The translations under genes and the position numbers were made by a program. A stretch of 64,000 nucleotides of DNA from Amphiura filiformis (lineage: Eukaryota > Echinodermata > Ophiuroidea > Amphilepidida > Amphiuridae). The notes under the pieces were generated by a model. That model was given only the letters and a program-made list of their open reading frames with translations. It had not been told where the DNA came from and ran no database searches. The DNA is taken from positions 32,370,880 through 32,434,879 of the forward strand of contig NC_092646.1 of assembly GCF_039555335.1 (NCBI RefSeq), in the 5' to 3' direction. Shown here piece by piece: positions 32,687-42,860 of the stretch (positions are counted from its first letter, which is position 1; the number at the start of each line of letters is the position of its first letter).

Positions 32687-34522
32687 TTATTGGTACGACG
32701 ACGATTCTTGAGCAATATCGCTAATTTCGGTATAATCGTCGTCGCCCAACATATATGACACACGTTCAGCGTCGACATGACGTGGACCTACAGCAGGAGA
32801 AGTATTAACAGGAATCGTCATGTTATTTAAATCAGTATTATATTCTATCCGTGTCATATAGGTGTGAGGTTTTGGAGTAGAGGATGGGTTTTTTGGCTCC
32901 ACTGTTAATGTTAGAGGCCGAGGTGACTTGTTACTGTGTTGTGACGGTCGTGCCGTACACGACAATGGCGTGGTATCGGAGAGAGTTGTAGAAGTTGTGA
33001 CATTTGGTATAGCATAAGCAGCATCTTCAACATCATTTAGATCCAAAACTGCGTAATCCTCATTAGTCTCTTTAATACCTCCTTGTTTATCTTTCATTTG
33101 TCTTGGTAGGGGAGTTAAATATCCTTCATCATCAGTAGTAACGACTCCTAGCATGCCTAATGGCATATTTCCAGGATTAGATCCAGCGTTTTCGTTATCA
33201 CCGTCACCTTGATCCCGTCGTCTTTGTCGAGATTGCCAAGCCAAAAACATGAAAACCACAACGATTAAAGTAACCAACAAGAATCCTACAAGAAGAGAGC
33301 CAATTATAACCGCCGTCATAAAATCAGTATTTTCTGATGGTGAAGATTTTTCAGATCCGTCTGCTCCGGGGTTCCCGATCTCTCCAAGCGGCGGCACTTC
33401 GGTGTTAGACCTAATATCTACACTCGCTGCTTGTGGAATTGTGCCGCCAATGACAGCTGTAGTTTTAGTTTTCTCTGAATTTGATACCAAACCTGACGGT
33501 TTCGTTTCTGCCACAGTTGTAGCTTTGTTTTTAGTCATAGGGTCCGTCGGTGTTGTCGATGGCCGAGGTATGACTAATAACGTGGCGTCATTTTCTCCCG
33601 ATAGTCCACTTACAGAATCTCGAACTTTACAAGTAACTATAGTTCCATTGTTGGAGGTCTGAACACTAAGCTCGAGTACATCTGTTGATTCTTTTTGTAG
33701 AACCCCATCAACAAACCACGAATAGGTGAGCGAAGTTTTGGCAAATCCTGTGGTGCATTGAAATGAGGCAACATCCCCGTCATAAACGGTGGTTATTTGA
33801 TCGCGCACAATAACAGATATCTGTCTATGAAGGGGTACAATTTGGCAGGCTTTTCGTTGATATTCAGTAGCTTGAAGGCACATAAAAGGTACATCGTAGT
33901 CTTGTTCAGTCAAGGTGTGTTGTATAACCGACAATGTTGTTGATGATAAATTGGGTAGACTTTGAATTAATCTACCTTTACTTAACCAATGTAGCTGAAC
34001 ATTTGGATCCGTGCTGTAAGAACGACAGGATAGTATTATGACGTTCCCGACATCGACGGGGAGGTTTGCTTGCAATGTACACTCGGGTGTCACACGCACG
34101 ACATTCAAATTCACCTGACGCGAAAACTGCCACAATGTACCGTCCCAAATTCGGCACGAATATGTCGCGATATCCGCATAAGTCGCAGAACTTATGTGAA
34201 AGTTAAATTCGCCTTGAGATGGATCACCAGTAATACTATATCGGTCAATCTGGTCCTGTGATAAATATCTAGCCCCGATGCGGGTATTGTCAGTTAATGC
34301 TCTTGATGCGTTTATATTCCACCAAAATACAGACACTCCTTCTAAGTTCCCATCAACGGCACAGTGTAAAGTCACAGATTCGCCAACTGATACTTCTTTG
34401 CTCATTGGCTCTTCACGAAAACTAGCTCCAGAAGCAAACGATATAAAAATCACTAAAAATGGTAGAAAAGTTAGCTTTTGCTGACGATGCATTTGCGTTT
34501 TGCAACAATAGAAGTCCGCCAT
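32687..34522 (-). CDS. Ig-superfamily type I membrane receptor 1 (C-terminally shortened)
   Basis: A single-exon frame of 611 residues. A signal peptide covers about 1-33. Three Ig-like domains follow, with cysteine pairs C54/C123, C166/C215 and C256/C298. A Thr/Ser-rich stalk (about 318-398) leads to a membrane helix at about 401-429 and a basic stop-transfer QSRQRRR. The cytoplasmic tail (about 180 residues) has tyrosines in GYLTPL (Y468), DYAVL (Y490), AYAIP (Y503) and DDYTEI (Y597), which look like SH2-docking sites. It pairs with the paralogue at 48318-50938, whose ectodomain is almost identical. The TAA stop corresponds to CAA in the paralogue, so the tail ends early. The likely role is surface recognition with phosphotyrosine signalling; the ligand and exact family are not recognised. 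Confidence 0.88.
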   Translation of the reverse strand: MADFYCCKTQMHRQQKLTFLPFLVIFISFASGASFREEPMSKEVSVGESVTLHCAVDGNLEGVSVFWWNINASRALTDNTRIGARYLSQDQIDRYSITGDPSQGEFNFHISSATYADIATYSCRIWDGTLWQFSRQVNLNVVRVTPECTLQANLPVDVGNVIILSCRSYSTDPNVQLHWLSKGRLIQSLPNLSSTTLSVIQHTLTEQDYDVPFMCLQATEYQRKACQIVPLHRQISVIVRDQITTVYDGDVASFQCTTGFAKTSLTYSWFVDGVLQKESTDVLELSVQTSNNGTIVTCKVRDSVSGLSGENDATLLVIPRPSTTPTDPMTKNKATTVAETKPSGLVSNSEKTKTTAVIGGTIPQAASVDIRSNTEVPPLGEIGNPGADGSEKSSPSENTDFMTAVIIGSLLVGFLLVTLIVVVFMFLAWQSRQRRRDQGDGDNENAGSNPGNMPLGMLGVVTTDDEGYLTPLPRQMKDKQGGIKETNEDYAVLDLNDVEDAAYAIPNVTTSTTLSDTTPLSCTARPSQHSNKSPRPLTLTVEPKNPSSTPKPHTYMTRIEYNTDLNNMTIPVNTSPAVGPRHVDAERVSYMLGDDDYTEISDIAQESSSYQ

Positions 34523-35365
34523 TTTGTCAGCTCACGTATGTATCTTGATATCGTCTGAACTGTATGGATCTCCACAATTATCCCCGAATTGTAAAACTTT
34601 GGCATCTGCGGGTGACAGCGGAAGTAAATCTGTTTGGTGGTGCTCGATGCATAAGCCTATTATATAGACCTACCATATTAAATGAGTGTCCCTCCAGTTG
34701 AAGAAAGAGACGCGAAACGTATGTAGAAAAAGAAACATAGAGAAGGAAACTGGTAGCATATGACATACGCTTCACCATGTTGAAATGTAACAGTTCCTTT
34801 ACACATGACGCTTTTTGTTATGACCACAATGAAAATTGAATTCTTTTGAATCGGAAGTATACGTACAATTCAAAATTGGTTTCTGTTGTTTTAAAGATTT
34901 TGTTATTAACTATCATAACAGATGTCCTCTGCAAATAGCGTTTATGTACTGATACAAGTTCTAAGTGAACTCAAAAGTGTACTTCCTCAAGTAATCAAGC
35001 ATTTCAATAGATCAAAAACAGTTACATTATTATATAGCATCAGTTTCATTTCAAATTGTTCAGGGGTGATACATATGATAACTTGAAAGATATAATTAAG
35101 TTCAAATGAGAATTCAATTTGTATTAATACTATGGACACCAGATTATTTTGGGACACAATTGCTATCACCCTTTCAAGCTTGTTGTATAGATAGTAGATA
35201 CATGAACTTGATCAATATAATGAAATAAAAGGCAATCTTATCACAGAAATCTTTTATTGTAATTGATCTGATGACAATCACAAAAATTGTTTTTCATCTA
35301 TTGTTCGTCTGGTTTTCTGATGACAATTCTGACAATACTTTTACTCTATTCAATTCACACATTTT
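34523..35365. other. Upstream region of Ig receptor 1
   Basis: The promoter and 5' UTR are expected here. A short resemblance to the region upstream of the paralogue (atgtatc, then gatatc, then cgtctg) suggests a shared duplication, but no core promoter motif is clear. Confidence 0.45.
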
Positions 35366-35525
35366 TAAATAAACATTAATTTTCACCAGGTTCGCCGTCG
35401 CAAATAATAAAGGAGACAAGGAGAAAAAGTGATCCCGCCTGGGAATCGAACCCAGGACCTCAGGTTTACGAGACCTATGCCTTAACCATTTGGCCACGGA
35501 AGCTTCATGATTAGGCTGGTTGAAA
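35366..35525. repeat. Solo copy of the tRNA-bearing repeat segment
   Basis: About 160 bp identical or nearly so to the tRNA-containing half of the 308-bp units at 38163-39487 (taaataaacattaattttca, ggttcgccgtcgcaaataat, then the tRNA, then cttcatgattaggctggttg). Confidence 0.92.
35430..35503 (-). tRNA. tRNA-Thr(CGU)-like gene, solo copy
   Basis: 74 nt on the minus strand. The acceptor GCTTCCG/CGGGATC pairs except at 2-71. The D arm is GCC/GGC. The anticodon loop CTCGTAA gives CGU (Thr, codon ACG) on a TAGGT/ACCTG stem. The T arm has the TTCGATT loop with a 6-bp stem. A TTTTT terminator follows directly after the discriminator base. The folding and terminator support a pol III gene; the acceptor mismatch and long T stem leave function open. 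Confidence 0.75.
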
Positions 35526-35642
35526 TTAGTCCTTCAAGGAGGACCACGCTCCATTTAGTACGATAGTCCACGCCGTCAGGCGTGGGTCCTTCTACATTAG
35601 ACATATCCTTCCCGGAAAGTCGGGGGAAATGTCAAACTGATT

Positions 35643-35726
35643 AACCACGCCTACTGACAGCTACTAGTGATATTCAGCCAATCCGATTGACTGAATATCA
35701 TCAATAGCTGTCAGTAGGTGTGGCTT
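35643..35726. repeat. Foldback hairpin
   Basis: cacgcctactgacagct and agctgtcagtaggtgtg face each other, with inner arms gatattcagccaat and attgactgaatatc. Confidence 0.85.
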
Positions 35727-35980
35727 GCCTACCTGCTACCAGAACACTAGCTTCTAGCTTGGGATTGACACAAGTATTGCGTAACGAAATTGATTATTAA
35801 TCCTCTTCAGTTGATATGTGTTAATGATATTATAATACTCGGTGTTCTTCTTACCCTCAGTTCACTGACCTGTAGGTTGCACACAATCAATTCCTTTTGT
35901 TTGTCATCACTACATTTAATATTGTCCTGGTTAACCACGATTCGTTACTATTTTTGTATAGAGATTGTGCTTGAAATTAG
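35727..35980. other. Unassigned spacer
   Basis: Nothing recognised. Confidence 0.4.
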
Positions 35981-36190
35981 TGATTGGCTACAAACAAAGG
36001 ATTTGAACCGGTGTCCTTCACCGTAATCATGGGCCAGTGCAGTCCATTTAATCAAATGTTGTAATCAACCTATTTGATCGTTGTGCATTTGTTATGTATG
36101 TGAGACGAACTGTCTCGGTAGATTGCACTCATGCTTTTGTTGAATGGATTTGAGTAGTCCGCCATATTTACGGTATATGATACGTCATAT
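35981..36190 (-). repeat. tRNA-derived SINE head, copy 3, with body
   Basis: The unit ggatttgaaccggtgtcctt is followed by caacctatttgatcg, gtgtgagacgaactgtcncggtagattgca-like sequence and the ccgccatatttacggtat body also seen at 9050-9200 and, inverted, at 54230-54360. Confidence 0.65.
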
Positions 36191-36526
36191 GCACAACCTC
36201 TATAGAGGTTATCCGTGTTCTATAAGCTGCATATCCTACCAGCGACTCCTATACCTTGTTTAGGACTTTCAAAAGAAGTACCTGTATGTGCAACCATGAC
36301 TATTTCAAAATAGCCCGCCAAAGTCATGCAGGTAACCCGAGGTCGTTCATTGAATTAGTTTGAATGAGGAATACTACGGGAACCAGCGCCTTTTGTTAGA
36401 AGTCACGCATGAGTAAAGTGGATAACCTCTATTAACTGTGATAGTTGGCCTATTCGTTTAACATGTTTAAGAAAAATATAGAATTGGAGGACACACGCTT
36501 CATAAAAACTTTGGGTTTCACTCATA
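36191..36526. other. Unassigned spacer
   Basis: Nothing recognised. Confidence 0.4.
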
Positions 36527-36527
36527 A

Positions 36528-36559
<32 letters not shown>

Positions 36560-36655
36560 AGGAAAGAAGGAAAGAAAGAAAGAAAGAAAGAAGGAAGGAA
36601 GGAAGGAAGGAAAGAAAGAAAGAAAGAAAAAAGGAAGGAAGGAAAGAAAGAAAGA
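36527..36655. repeat. (AAAG)n/(AAGG)n microsatellite
   Basis: Alternating blocks of aaag and aagg units. Confidence 0.97.
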
Positions 36656-36957
36656 ACTTGCTGAACTTATTATTTTCAAGAAAAGGAATTAACCTAATGT
36701 GTATTCATTAATTATTCGTTAATATATATATTTATTTCTATTCATCAGTATTTGTTTTATTATTCATTTATTTATTTTCTATTCATTTATTGATTTATAT
36801 ATTGCCATTTATCAGGCTTATGGTTGTTATTTATTTTATTCGAATTATTTGTTGATTTATTTATCCATTTATTTATAGAAAGAAAATATTTATTTATTTA
36901 CATTAAATTTATATTATTTTATTAAATCATCAATTCATTTTTCGATTGATCAATTAA
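36656..36957. other. Very AT-rich low-complexity DNA
   Basis: Degenerate ttattcattta/ttattta words, no gene. Confidence 0.6.
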
Positions 36958-38165
36958 AAGTGGTGAATCCCATGCCCTCGGTTAAAACGAGAGGACCATG
37001 TTGTTTTTAAAGAGTTGATATTAAAATAGTTTAAATCAAAACCCTAAATTCAAATAGTAATCACAGGCCCTTTCATGCCTTCGGGATTAAAGAAATATAC
37101 TGTAATTTTTCCGTTCCTTTTTTTCTTCACATGCATTTGAAATATCAACAGTACTTGCGAGTTGTATCGCCTTTTGTTTTATTTTACTTACTCTATTATT
37201 TCCAGTTAGGTGTTAAAGGCTTAATGTACGATTTCCTTCAAATTTTAAATTTGTCATTATATATTCAAAATGCTGAAATAATACCAGTAATAGGCCCTAA
37301 TTATCGGGAATGGTTTCTGTCCATTTTGAGCGGAAATAACGAGGTAAACACTGCTTGTTATTTTGGCCGTTTAACACGCAGTTCTATAGGAGGACATAAA
37401 GTCATAATTCTTGAATTATGACTTTATGTCAAACTTTACTCTGTTTACATACAAACACAACAAATTTGGCTGATTCCATTCAGGTGGAAGTTGTGACATG
37501 TGTATACATTACAAATATGCCAAAAAAATCAGGTTTGAAAAAAAAATAACCAAATTCATATTTATATAAGATCGTACATTATGACTTTGACTTTAATAAA
37601 TCAAAGTTCAGTTCCAAATAAACGGTGTGTAGAATTAATGTTCTTTTTAATTGTATCACGGTTAGGCCTATCGACAAATGTGACAATTTTAAATAAAAAA
37701 GAAAACAAACCTAGAATCATATAAATGACTTTTTGTTAACACTGATTATGCCTACATTATCTCTGCACTGATATAGCAACAAAAAACTTTCATTTAATTC
37801 ATACTAGCCCGATTTACACTGGTCATGGAAATAGTAGATATCTACTATGCACTGGTAAGCGACCTCAAAAGTTTGTATTGCTTTTATTGCATTATCAAAA
37901 TCAATCGATTGAGATACCAAGTACTAGAGATGACTTGAGAGTCCCAGTTATGTAATAGATGCGGTTGAATGATGGCCCGAATGGTGGGCGGGGCTATTTT
38001 CCATATTTGGATTCATGACGTAACTCATCGACTGGTTTGGTTTTGGTCACTGTTTATTATAATGAGGGTGCACTGCTGGGGGTAGCGACCCAATGTGTAA
38101 GGACCAACGCCTGACGGCGTTGATTATGGTGCTAAATATTCCGTTGGTCCTGTATGGACTAGTTG
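36958..38165. repeat. 1.2-kb dispersed repeat, copy 1
   Basis: Reverse-complement match to 62675-63862 over its length, from gtggtgaatcccatgcc to ccatacaggaccaacg-type ends. An internal 38-bp palindrome lies at 37393-37430 (gacataaagtcataattc and its complement). A partial relative lies at 40204-40500. The frames inside do not resemble a known protein. Confidence 0.88.
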
Positions 38166-38380
38166 AAATTCGAACCCATAAGCGGTCACTTAAACTTATC
38201 TCCTCCCCGCAAATAGCCCATAGTAGCTAGAGCCGTAAATGCGAGAAATAAATTGCCATCCTCCCTGTGAGGAAATATAACATGGAAAAACAGTGGCATG
38301 ATCGACGGGAATTTTATAAATAAACATTAATTTTCACCAGGTTCGCCGTCGCAAATAATAAAGGAGACAAGGAGAAAAAG

Positions 38381-38454
38381 TGATCCCGCCTGGGAATCGA
38401 ACCCAGGACCTCAGGTTTACGAGACCTATGCCTTAACCATTTGGCCACGGAAGC
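38381..38454 (-). tRNA. tRNA-Thr(CGU)-like, array copy 1
   Basis: Identical over the 74 nt to the solo copy at 35430-35503, with the TTTTT terminator kept. Confidence 0.75.
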
Positions 38455-38688
38455 TTCATGATTAGGCTGGTTGAAATTCGAACCCATAAGCGGTCACTTA
38501 AACTTATCTCCTCCCCGCAAATAGCCCATAGTAGCTAGAGCCGTAAATGCGAGAAATAAATTGCCATCCTCCCTGTGAGGAAATATAACACGGAAGAACA
38601 GTGGCATGATCGACGGGAATTTTATAAATAAACATTAATTTTCACCAGGTTCGCCGTCGCAAATAATAAAGGAGACAAGGAGAAAAAG

Positions 38689-38762
38689 TGATCCTGCCTG
38701 GGAATCGAACCCAGGACCTCAGGTTTACGAGACCTATGCCTTAACCATTTGGCCACGGAAGC
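38689..38762 (-). tRNA. tRNA-Thr(CGU)-like, array copy 2
   Basis: As the first copy, but one base differs in the 3' acceptor strand (gatcctg in place of gatcccg on the plus strand), weakening one more pair. Confidence 0.7.
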
Positions 38763-38996
38763 TTCATGATTAGGCTGGTTGAAATTCGAACCCATAAGCG
38801 GTCACTTAAACTTATCTCCTCCCCGCAAATAGCCCATAGTAGCTAGAGCCGTAAATGCGAGAAATAAATTGCCATCCTCCCTGTGAGGAAATATAACACG
38901 GAAAAACAGTGGCATGATCGACGGGAATTTTATAAATAAACATTAATTTTCACCAGGTTCGCCGTCGCAAATAATAAAGGAGACAAGGAGAAAAAG

Positions 38997-39070
38997 TGAT
39001 CCCGCCTGGGAATCGAACCCAGGACCTCAGGTTTACGAGACCTATGCCTTAACCATTTGGCCACGGAAGC
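38997..39070 (-). tRNA. tRNA-Thr(CGU)-like, array copy 3
   Basis: Same as the solo copy, TTTTT terminator kept. Confidence 0.75.
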
Positions 39071-39304
39071 TTCATGATTAGGCTGGTTGAAATTCGAACC
39101 CATAAGCGGTCACTTAAACTTATCTCCTCCCCGCAAATAGCCCATAGTAGCTAGAGCCGTAAATGCGAGAAATAAATTGCCATCCTCCCTGTGAGGAAAT
39201 ATAACACGGAAAAACAGTGGCATGATCGACGGGAATTTTATAAATAAACATTAATTTTCACCAGGTTCGCCGTCGCAAATAATAAAGGAGACAAGGAGAA
39301 AAAG

Positions 39305-39378
39305 TGATCCCGCCTGGGAATCGAACCCAGGACCTCAGGTTTACGAGACCTATGCCTTAACCATTTGGTCACGGAAGC
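39305..39378 (-). tRNA. tRNA-Thr(CGU)-like, array copy 4
   Basis: As the others except tggtcac for tggccac on the plus strand, which disrupts one D-stem pair (GCC to GAC). Confidence 0.7.
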
Positions 39379-39510
39379 TTCATGATTAGGCTGGTTGAAA
39401 TTCGAACCCATAAGCGGTCACTTAAACTTATCTCCTCCCCGCAAATAGCCCATAGTAGCTAGAGCCGTAAATGCGAGAAATAAATTTTTGCTTGACAAAT
39501 CCATTAGCTT

Positions 39511-39855
39511 GACAAATCCATTAGATGTGTACTCACGACTTGAGCTTTCGCCATCGGGTCCGATGGCTTGATCACAAGTGACTTGGTCCACTGCTTTTCT
39601 CGCGAAACGGGTTGTCAACATTTCCCGGAAGTGATGATGTTTTTGTTTTGAGAAGTAGATCGTGTAAGTGATCGAGAGATACGTTCACGAGAGCAAACAG
39701 AATCAACCACAGAACAGCACAAATCAGCCATCACAGACCACATAGCTCAAACAAGCCGTTTCGCGGGAAAAGCAGTGGACTAAGTCATTTGCGATCAAGC
39801 CATCGGACCCGATGGCGAAAGCTAAAGTCGTGAGTACACATTTAATGGATTTGTC
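39511..39855. mobile_element. Foldback MITE with 100-bp arms
   Basis: Arms 39511-39610 and 39756-39855 are near-exact inverse copies (gacaaatccatta, gtgtactcacgact, gctttcgccatcgggtccga, tctcgcgaaacgg). The spacer is about 145 bp. gacaaatccattag is present twice at the left end. Confidence 0.88.
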
Positions 39856-39945
39856 ATAAAAACGTGATAACATAAAACGTGATAATACCGCCCTCCAAAT
39901 GTATTTGTCAAACAGTTTGATATTGATCAAAGCAATAAATGTACA

Positions 39946-40203
39946 ATTGAGTGGCCCAGTATAAAAACGGCCCATGGCACATTTTTCGTCATTGGGAGAA
40001 ATCGGCACTGTAAATGTACGAATGTTCAATAAAATACATAAGAAATTTGATGCTTAAAAGATTCAATTGACAACATTCCCGAGTTACATTCATGATGTGT
40101 TATGTTTGTATGGATGACCTTTGGTGACCTTTGACATTTTTCAACAGCGCCCTCTATTTTTCAAAAATGTGCCATGGGCCGTTTTTATACTGGGCCACTC
40201 AAT
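39946..40203. mobile_element. Foldback MITE (ATTGAGTGGCCCAGTATAAA)
   Basis: Arms of 41 bp, 39946-39986 and 40163-40203, are inverse copies of attgagtggcccagtataaa and acggcccatggcaca. The interior lacks a coding frame. Confidence 0.85.
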
Positions 40204-40500
40204 TTTATAAGATGAAATTTGTTAATTTTTCAAACCTGATGTTTTGGCATATTGATGTCCCATCTTTATAATAACCCTAAATGGAATCAGCCACATTTGT
40301 TGTGTTTGTATAGGTCAATAAGGTAATTTTGACATAAAGTCATAATTATGATGACTTTTTAAAATCCTCCATAGAATTCCATGTTAAATGGCCAAAATAG
40401 CACGTGGGGTTTCTTTGACTTTACCTTCTTATTTCAGCTAAAATGGACAGAATAACAAAATTAAAATTTGACTCAAATCGCACATTATGGCTTTAATTCT
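40204..40500. repeat. Partial relative of the 1.2-kb repeat
   Basis: Resembles the inverse of about 37240-37560 (tcaaacctgat, ggcatatt, tggaatcagcca, gacataaagtcataatta) in the orientation of 62675-63862. Confidence 0.75.
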
Positions 40501-40983
40501 GACTTATCACGGCATAGTGCCCAAGAGCACTATCCCCGTGTCCTGACGAAGGGTTATAGTGGAAGTTGCTATAATATAAGTTCTCATTTCGTACATTGGC
40601 GAAAATAGCTTAAAATGACCATATAAAATACCCAAATGACAGGAGTCATTTCTACGAGAGCGCCCCTGGTTGCAAATTCGGGATTACAAAAAAAAAGTTC
40701 ATTACCTTTTCTTTTCTATAGGCCACCAATAAATGTACAATTTTCTCATGAACACACTGTAAATCCAAACGTTTAGGTTTCAAACACATGTCTTATCCTA
40801 AACACTGAATGATAAACATTTAAAAGTGTTGCAGTGTTTAAAAGTGACTAAGTTGTGTTTAAAAGTGTTTATAAGTACTAAACTTATTACAGTGTTATTC
40901 TTTGATTTTCCAGTATTCACTTCATCCATTTTAGTGTTTTTACCGAATTTATATAATCCTTGCCCGAATCAGCAGACCAGTAT
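40501..40983. other. Unassigned spacer
   Basis: Nothing recognised apart from gcatagtgcccaagagcac near 40513. Confidence 0.4.
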
Positions 40984-41337
40984 CCCAGCAAACACAAAAT
41001 GTTTTTAGAACGTTTTACATGTTATATTATGGGTTTTGGTTTAGATAAAAACATTTTAATAACATTAAATGTCGGGTTATATAAAGGTCATGGAAACGTT
41101 TTATAACATTTTGTATGAAACACACTACAACAATATTTTTAAAATGTTTTCAAAATGTTATTGTAAATATTATTTGCAAACATATTTCCCCAAATATTTT
41201 GTTAACATTTAAATACCATTATGTTAGAATATTTGCAGTAACTTTATATACCCGTTATACCGTATGTCATTTATATAGCCGTTTTCTCGCAACCATACTT
41301 TTGCGAATTGTGTCGAAAACGTTTTGTGTTTGTAGGG
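40984..41337. mobile_element. CCCAGCAAACAC-type MITE, second copy
   Basis: Starts CCCAGCAAACACAAAATG and ends AAACGTTTTGTGTTTGTAGGG, with shared interior gtcgggttatataaaggtca. Shorter and more diverged at the right end than 15994-16689. Confidence 0.8.
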
Positions 41338-41849
41338 GTGGGATGTTATATTGTCTGCAATATCTCGGTTTGTGCATTTTTTGTAATAGTTTTTGTTATC
41401 AATAAGGATATTAAACCACACATTATTTATGCTATAGGCCAACATTGTATACATTGTGTAAAACTTATGTTCAGATTGTTTTTAGATCTATATAATCTGG
41501 TTCTATTCTTGAACTTCGGAAATAGGCCTACATGACCACTTCCAATTCCGTCAATTCAACTTGTCTGCTATTCTAGGTGACCCTATTTCAGTTATTTACA
41601 TGGACTTCATTTGGTATCACAGTGTTGATGACGCAAACGGCAAACGTTGAAAAGGCTATCAGAAATTTTCTGTACAAAATAGATTATACAGATTGTCTAT
41701 TTTTTATTAAAACAAATGAGCTAAAATAAATACAAACACCTCAGTTTGGCACTGGATTGCCAAAACTGCCGCTCAAGAGCCGCAGAAAACCTTCAGAATC
41801 ACGAAAAATAAAAATGTTTGACCGATTTTCTCTAAAATGTAGTGATATA
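41338..41849. other. Unassigned intergenic DNA
   Basis: Nothing recognised. Confidence 0.4.
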
Positions 41850-42107
41850 TTAGTTGGTGTTGTTATTTTTGCTGTTGTTTTTGGCAGTGGTGATGCTCAA
41901 TGATTTTGTACTGGCGGTGCACAGTGTCATCGCCCCGATATCTTCATGGCAGAAATCGTCATGGTAGGTTGAATCCACAGCCACGCATGGCCATTTTGTT
42001 CCGACCTTTGAGACGCATAATGAGCCGAGGGACATCCCGACTAAGGCTACTGACAATAGCCCGGTAATTGATATCTCTGTGTGTGTAAGTAAGCTTGTAT
42101 ACGCCAT
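41850..42107 (-). CDS. Possible small membrane or secreted protein (unrecognised)
   Basis: An 85-residue frame from an ATG. A hydrophobic segment covers about residues 12-32 (ISITGLLSVALVGMSLGSLC). A polar stretch with four further cysteines follows, then a low-complexity TAKNNSKNNN end. It could be a first exon with a membrane helix, or chance. The AAC/AAT-rich end looks like simple repeat. No family was recognised, and no splice site can be assigned with confidence. Confidence 0.25.
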   Translation of the reverse strand: MAYTSLLTHTEISITGLLSVALVGMSLGSLCVSKVGTKWPCVAVDSTYHDDFCHEDIGAMTLCTASTKSLSITTAKNNSKNNNTN

Positions 42108-42492
42108 GTGAGGGGGTGCTCACACTACGCTGTGTGTGACCTCTGTGTGTGAGTCAACATATAGGCCTATACGCAATGTGAGTGAATGCTCACATCAGAA
42201 AATCAGATTGTTTTTGTCAATTTTTGAGTTCAAGACGCACGCATCTTTCTCAAGACGCAAGCTAACGACTATTATATCCGTTGAACATATATTCAAGTGC
42301 AAGGAACCATATCTGGTTTCTTTAGACGAAATCATTTACGGGAGATATTCATCACTTTCTACCCCGGTATCCAAAGATATATCGTCTGAATATCAATCGT
42401 GCATAGCACATTCACGTGTATCGATCCCGGGTATTGATTTCAGTGTCTCTGGCTGTATAATGTAATTATTAACCGGGCGATGTCGGTGTGCG
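42108..42492. other. Unassigned, short duplicated segment at its left end
   Basis: gtatacgcca-tgtgag-tgctcac occurs twice (about 42098-42123 and 42168-42195). The 109-residue open frame here resembles nothing known. Confidence 0.4.
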
Positions 42493-42860
42493 GTGGCGAC
42501 TGTTCAGCGGTTGTCGGTATTGTTGTTATCGTTGTTGTTGTTAAGCATGGTGTTGGTGGCGGTCCCGGTGGCGGTACGTGGGTTTAGAGGCGATATTGTT
42601 GTTGTCGTTTTTATGGTGGTTGTTGGAGGTGTTGGTGGCGGTCGCAATGGTGGTGCCAGAGGGTTTGGCGGCGATATTGTTGTTGGTCGTTTTTATGGTG
42701 GTTGTGGGGGTGTTGGGGCGGAGGCAAGTACCGGAGGGTTTGGCGGCGATATTGTAGTTGTCGTTGTGGAGGTGTTGGTGGCGGTGGCGATGGTGGTGTC
42801 GGAGGATTTGGCGGCGATATTGTTGTTGTTGTTTTTATGGTGGCTGTGGGGTTGTTGATG
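42493..42860. repeat. GT/GGC-rich degenerate minisatellite
   Basis: Repeated gtgttggtggcggt, ggcggcgatattgttgttgt and tttttatggtggtt units of irregular spacing. The long open frames on both strands (poly-Val/Gly and poly-Pro/Thr) arise from this. Confidence 0.85.

Larger units (their letters stand above)
38163..39487. repeat. 308-bp tandem array carrying tRNA-Thr-like genes
   Basis: Units start at 38163, 38471, 38779, 39087 and 39395 (ttgaaattcgaacccataag), with spacing exactly 308. There are four full units plus about 90 bp of a fifth. Each full unit carries one tRNA-like gene on the minus strand. Units differ by only a few bases, so the array is young or homogenised. Confidence 0.97.

Noticed and set aside
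31063..40550. ctgacgaagg words at about 31095 and 40536 as hammerhead cores
   Set aside because: No stem II or GAAA partner could be found nearby.
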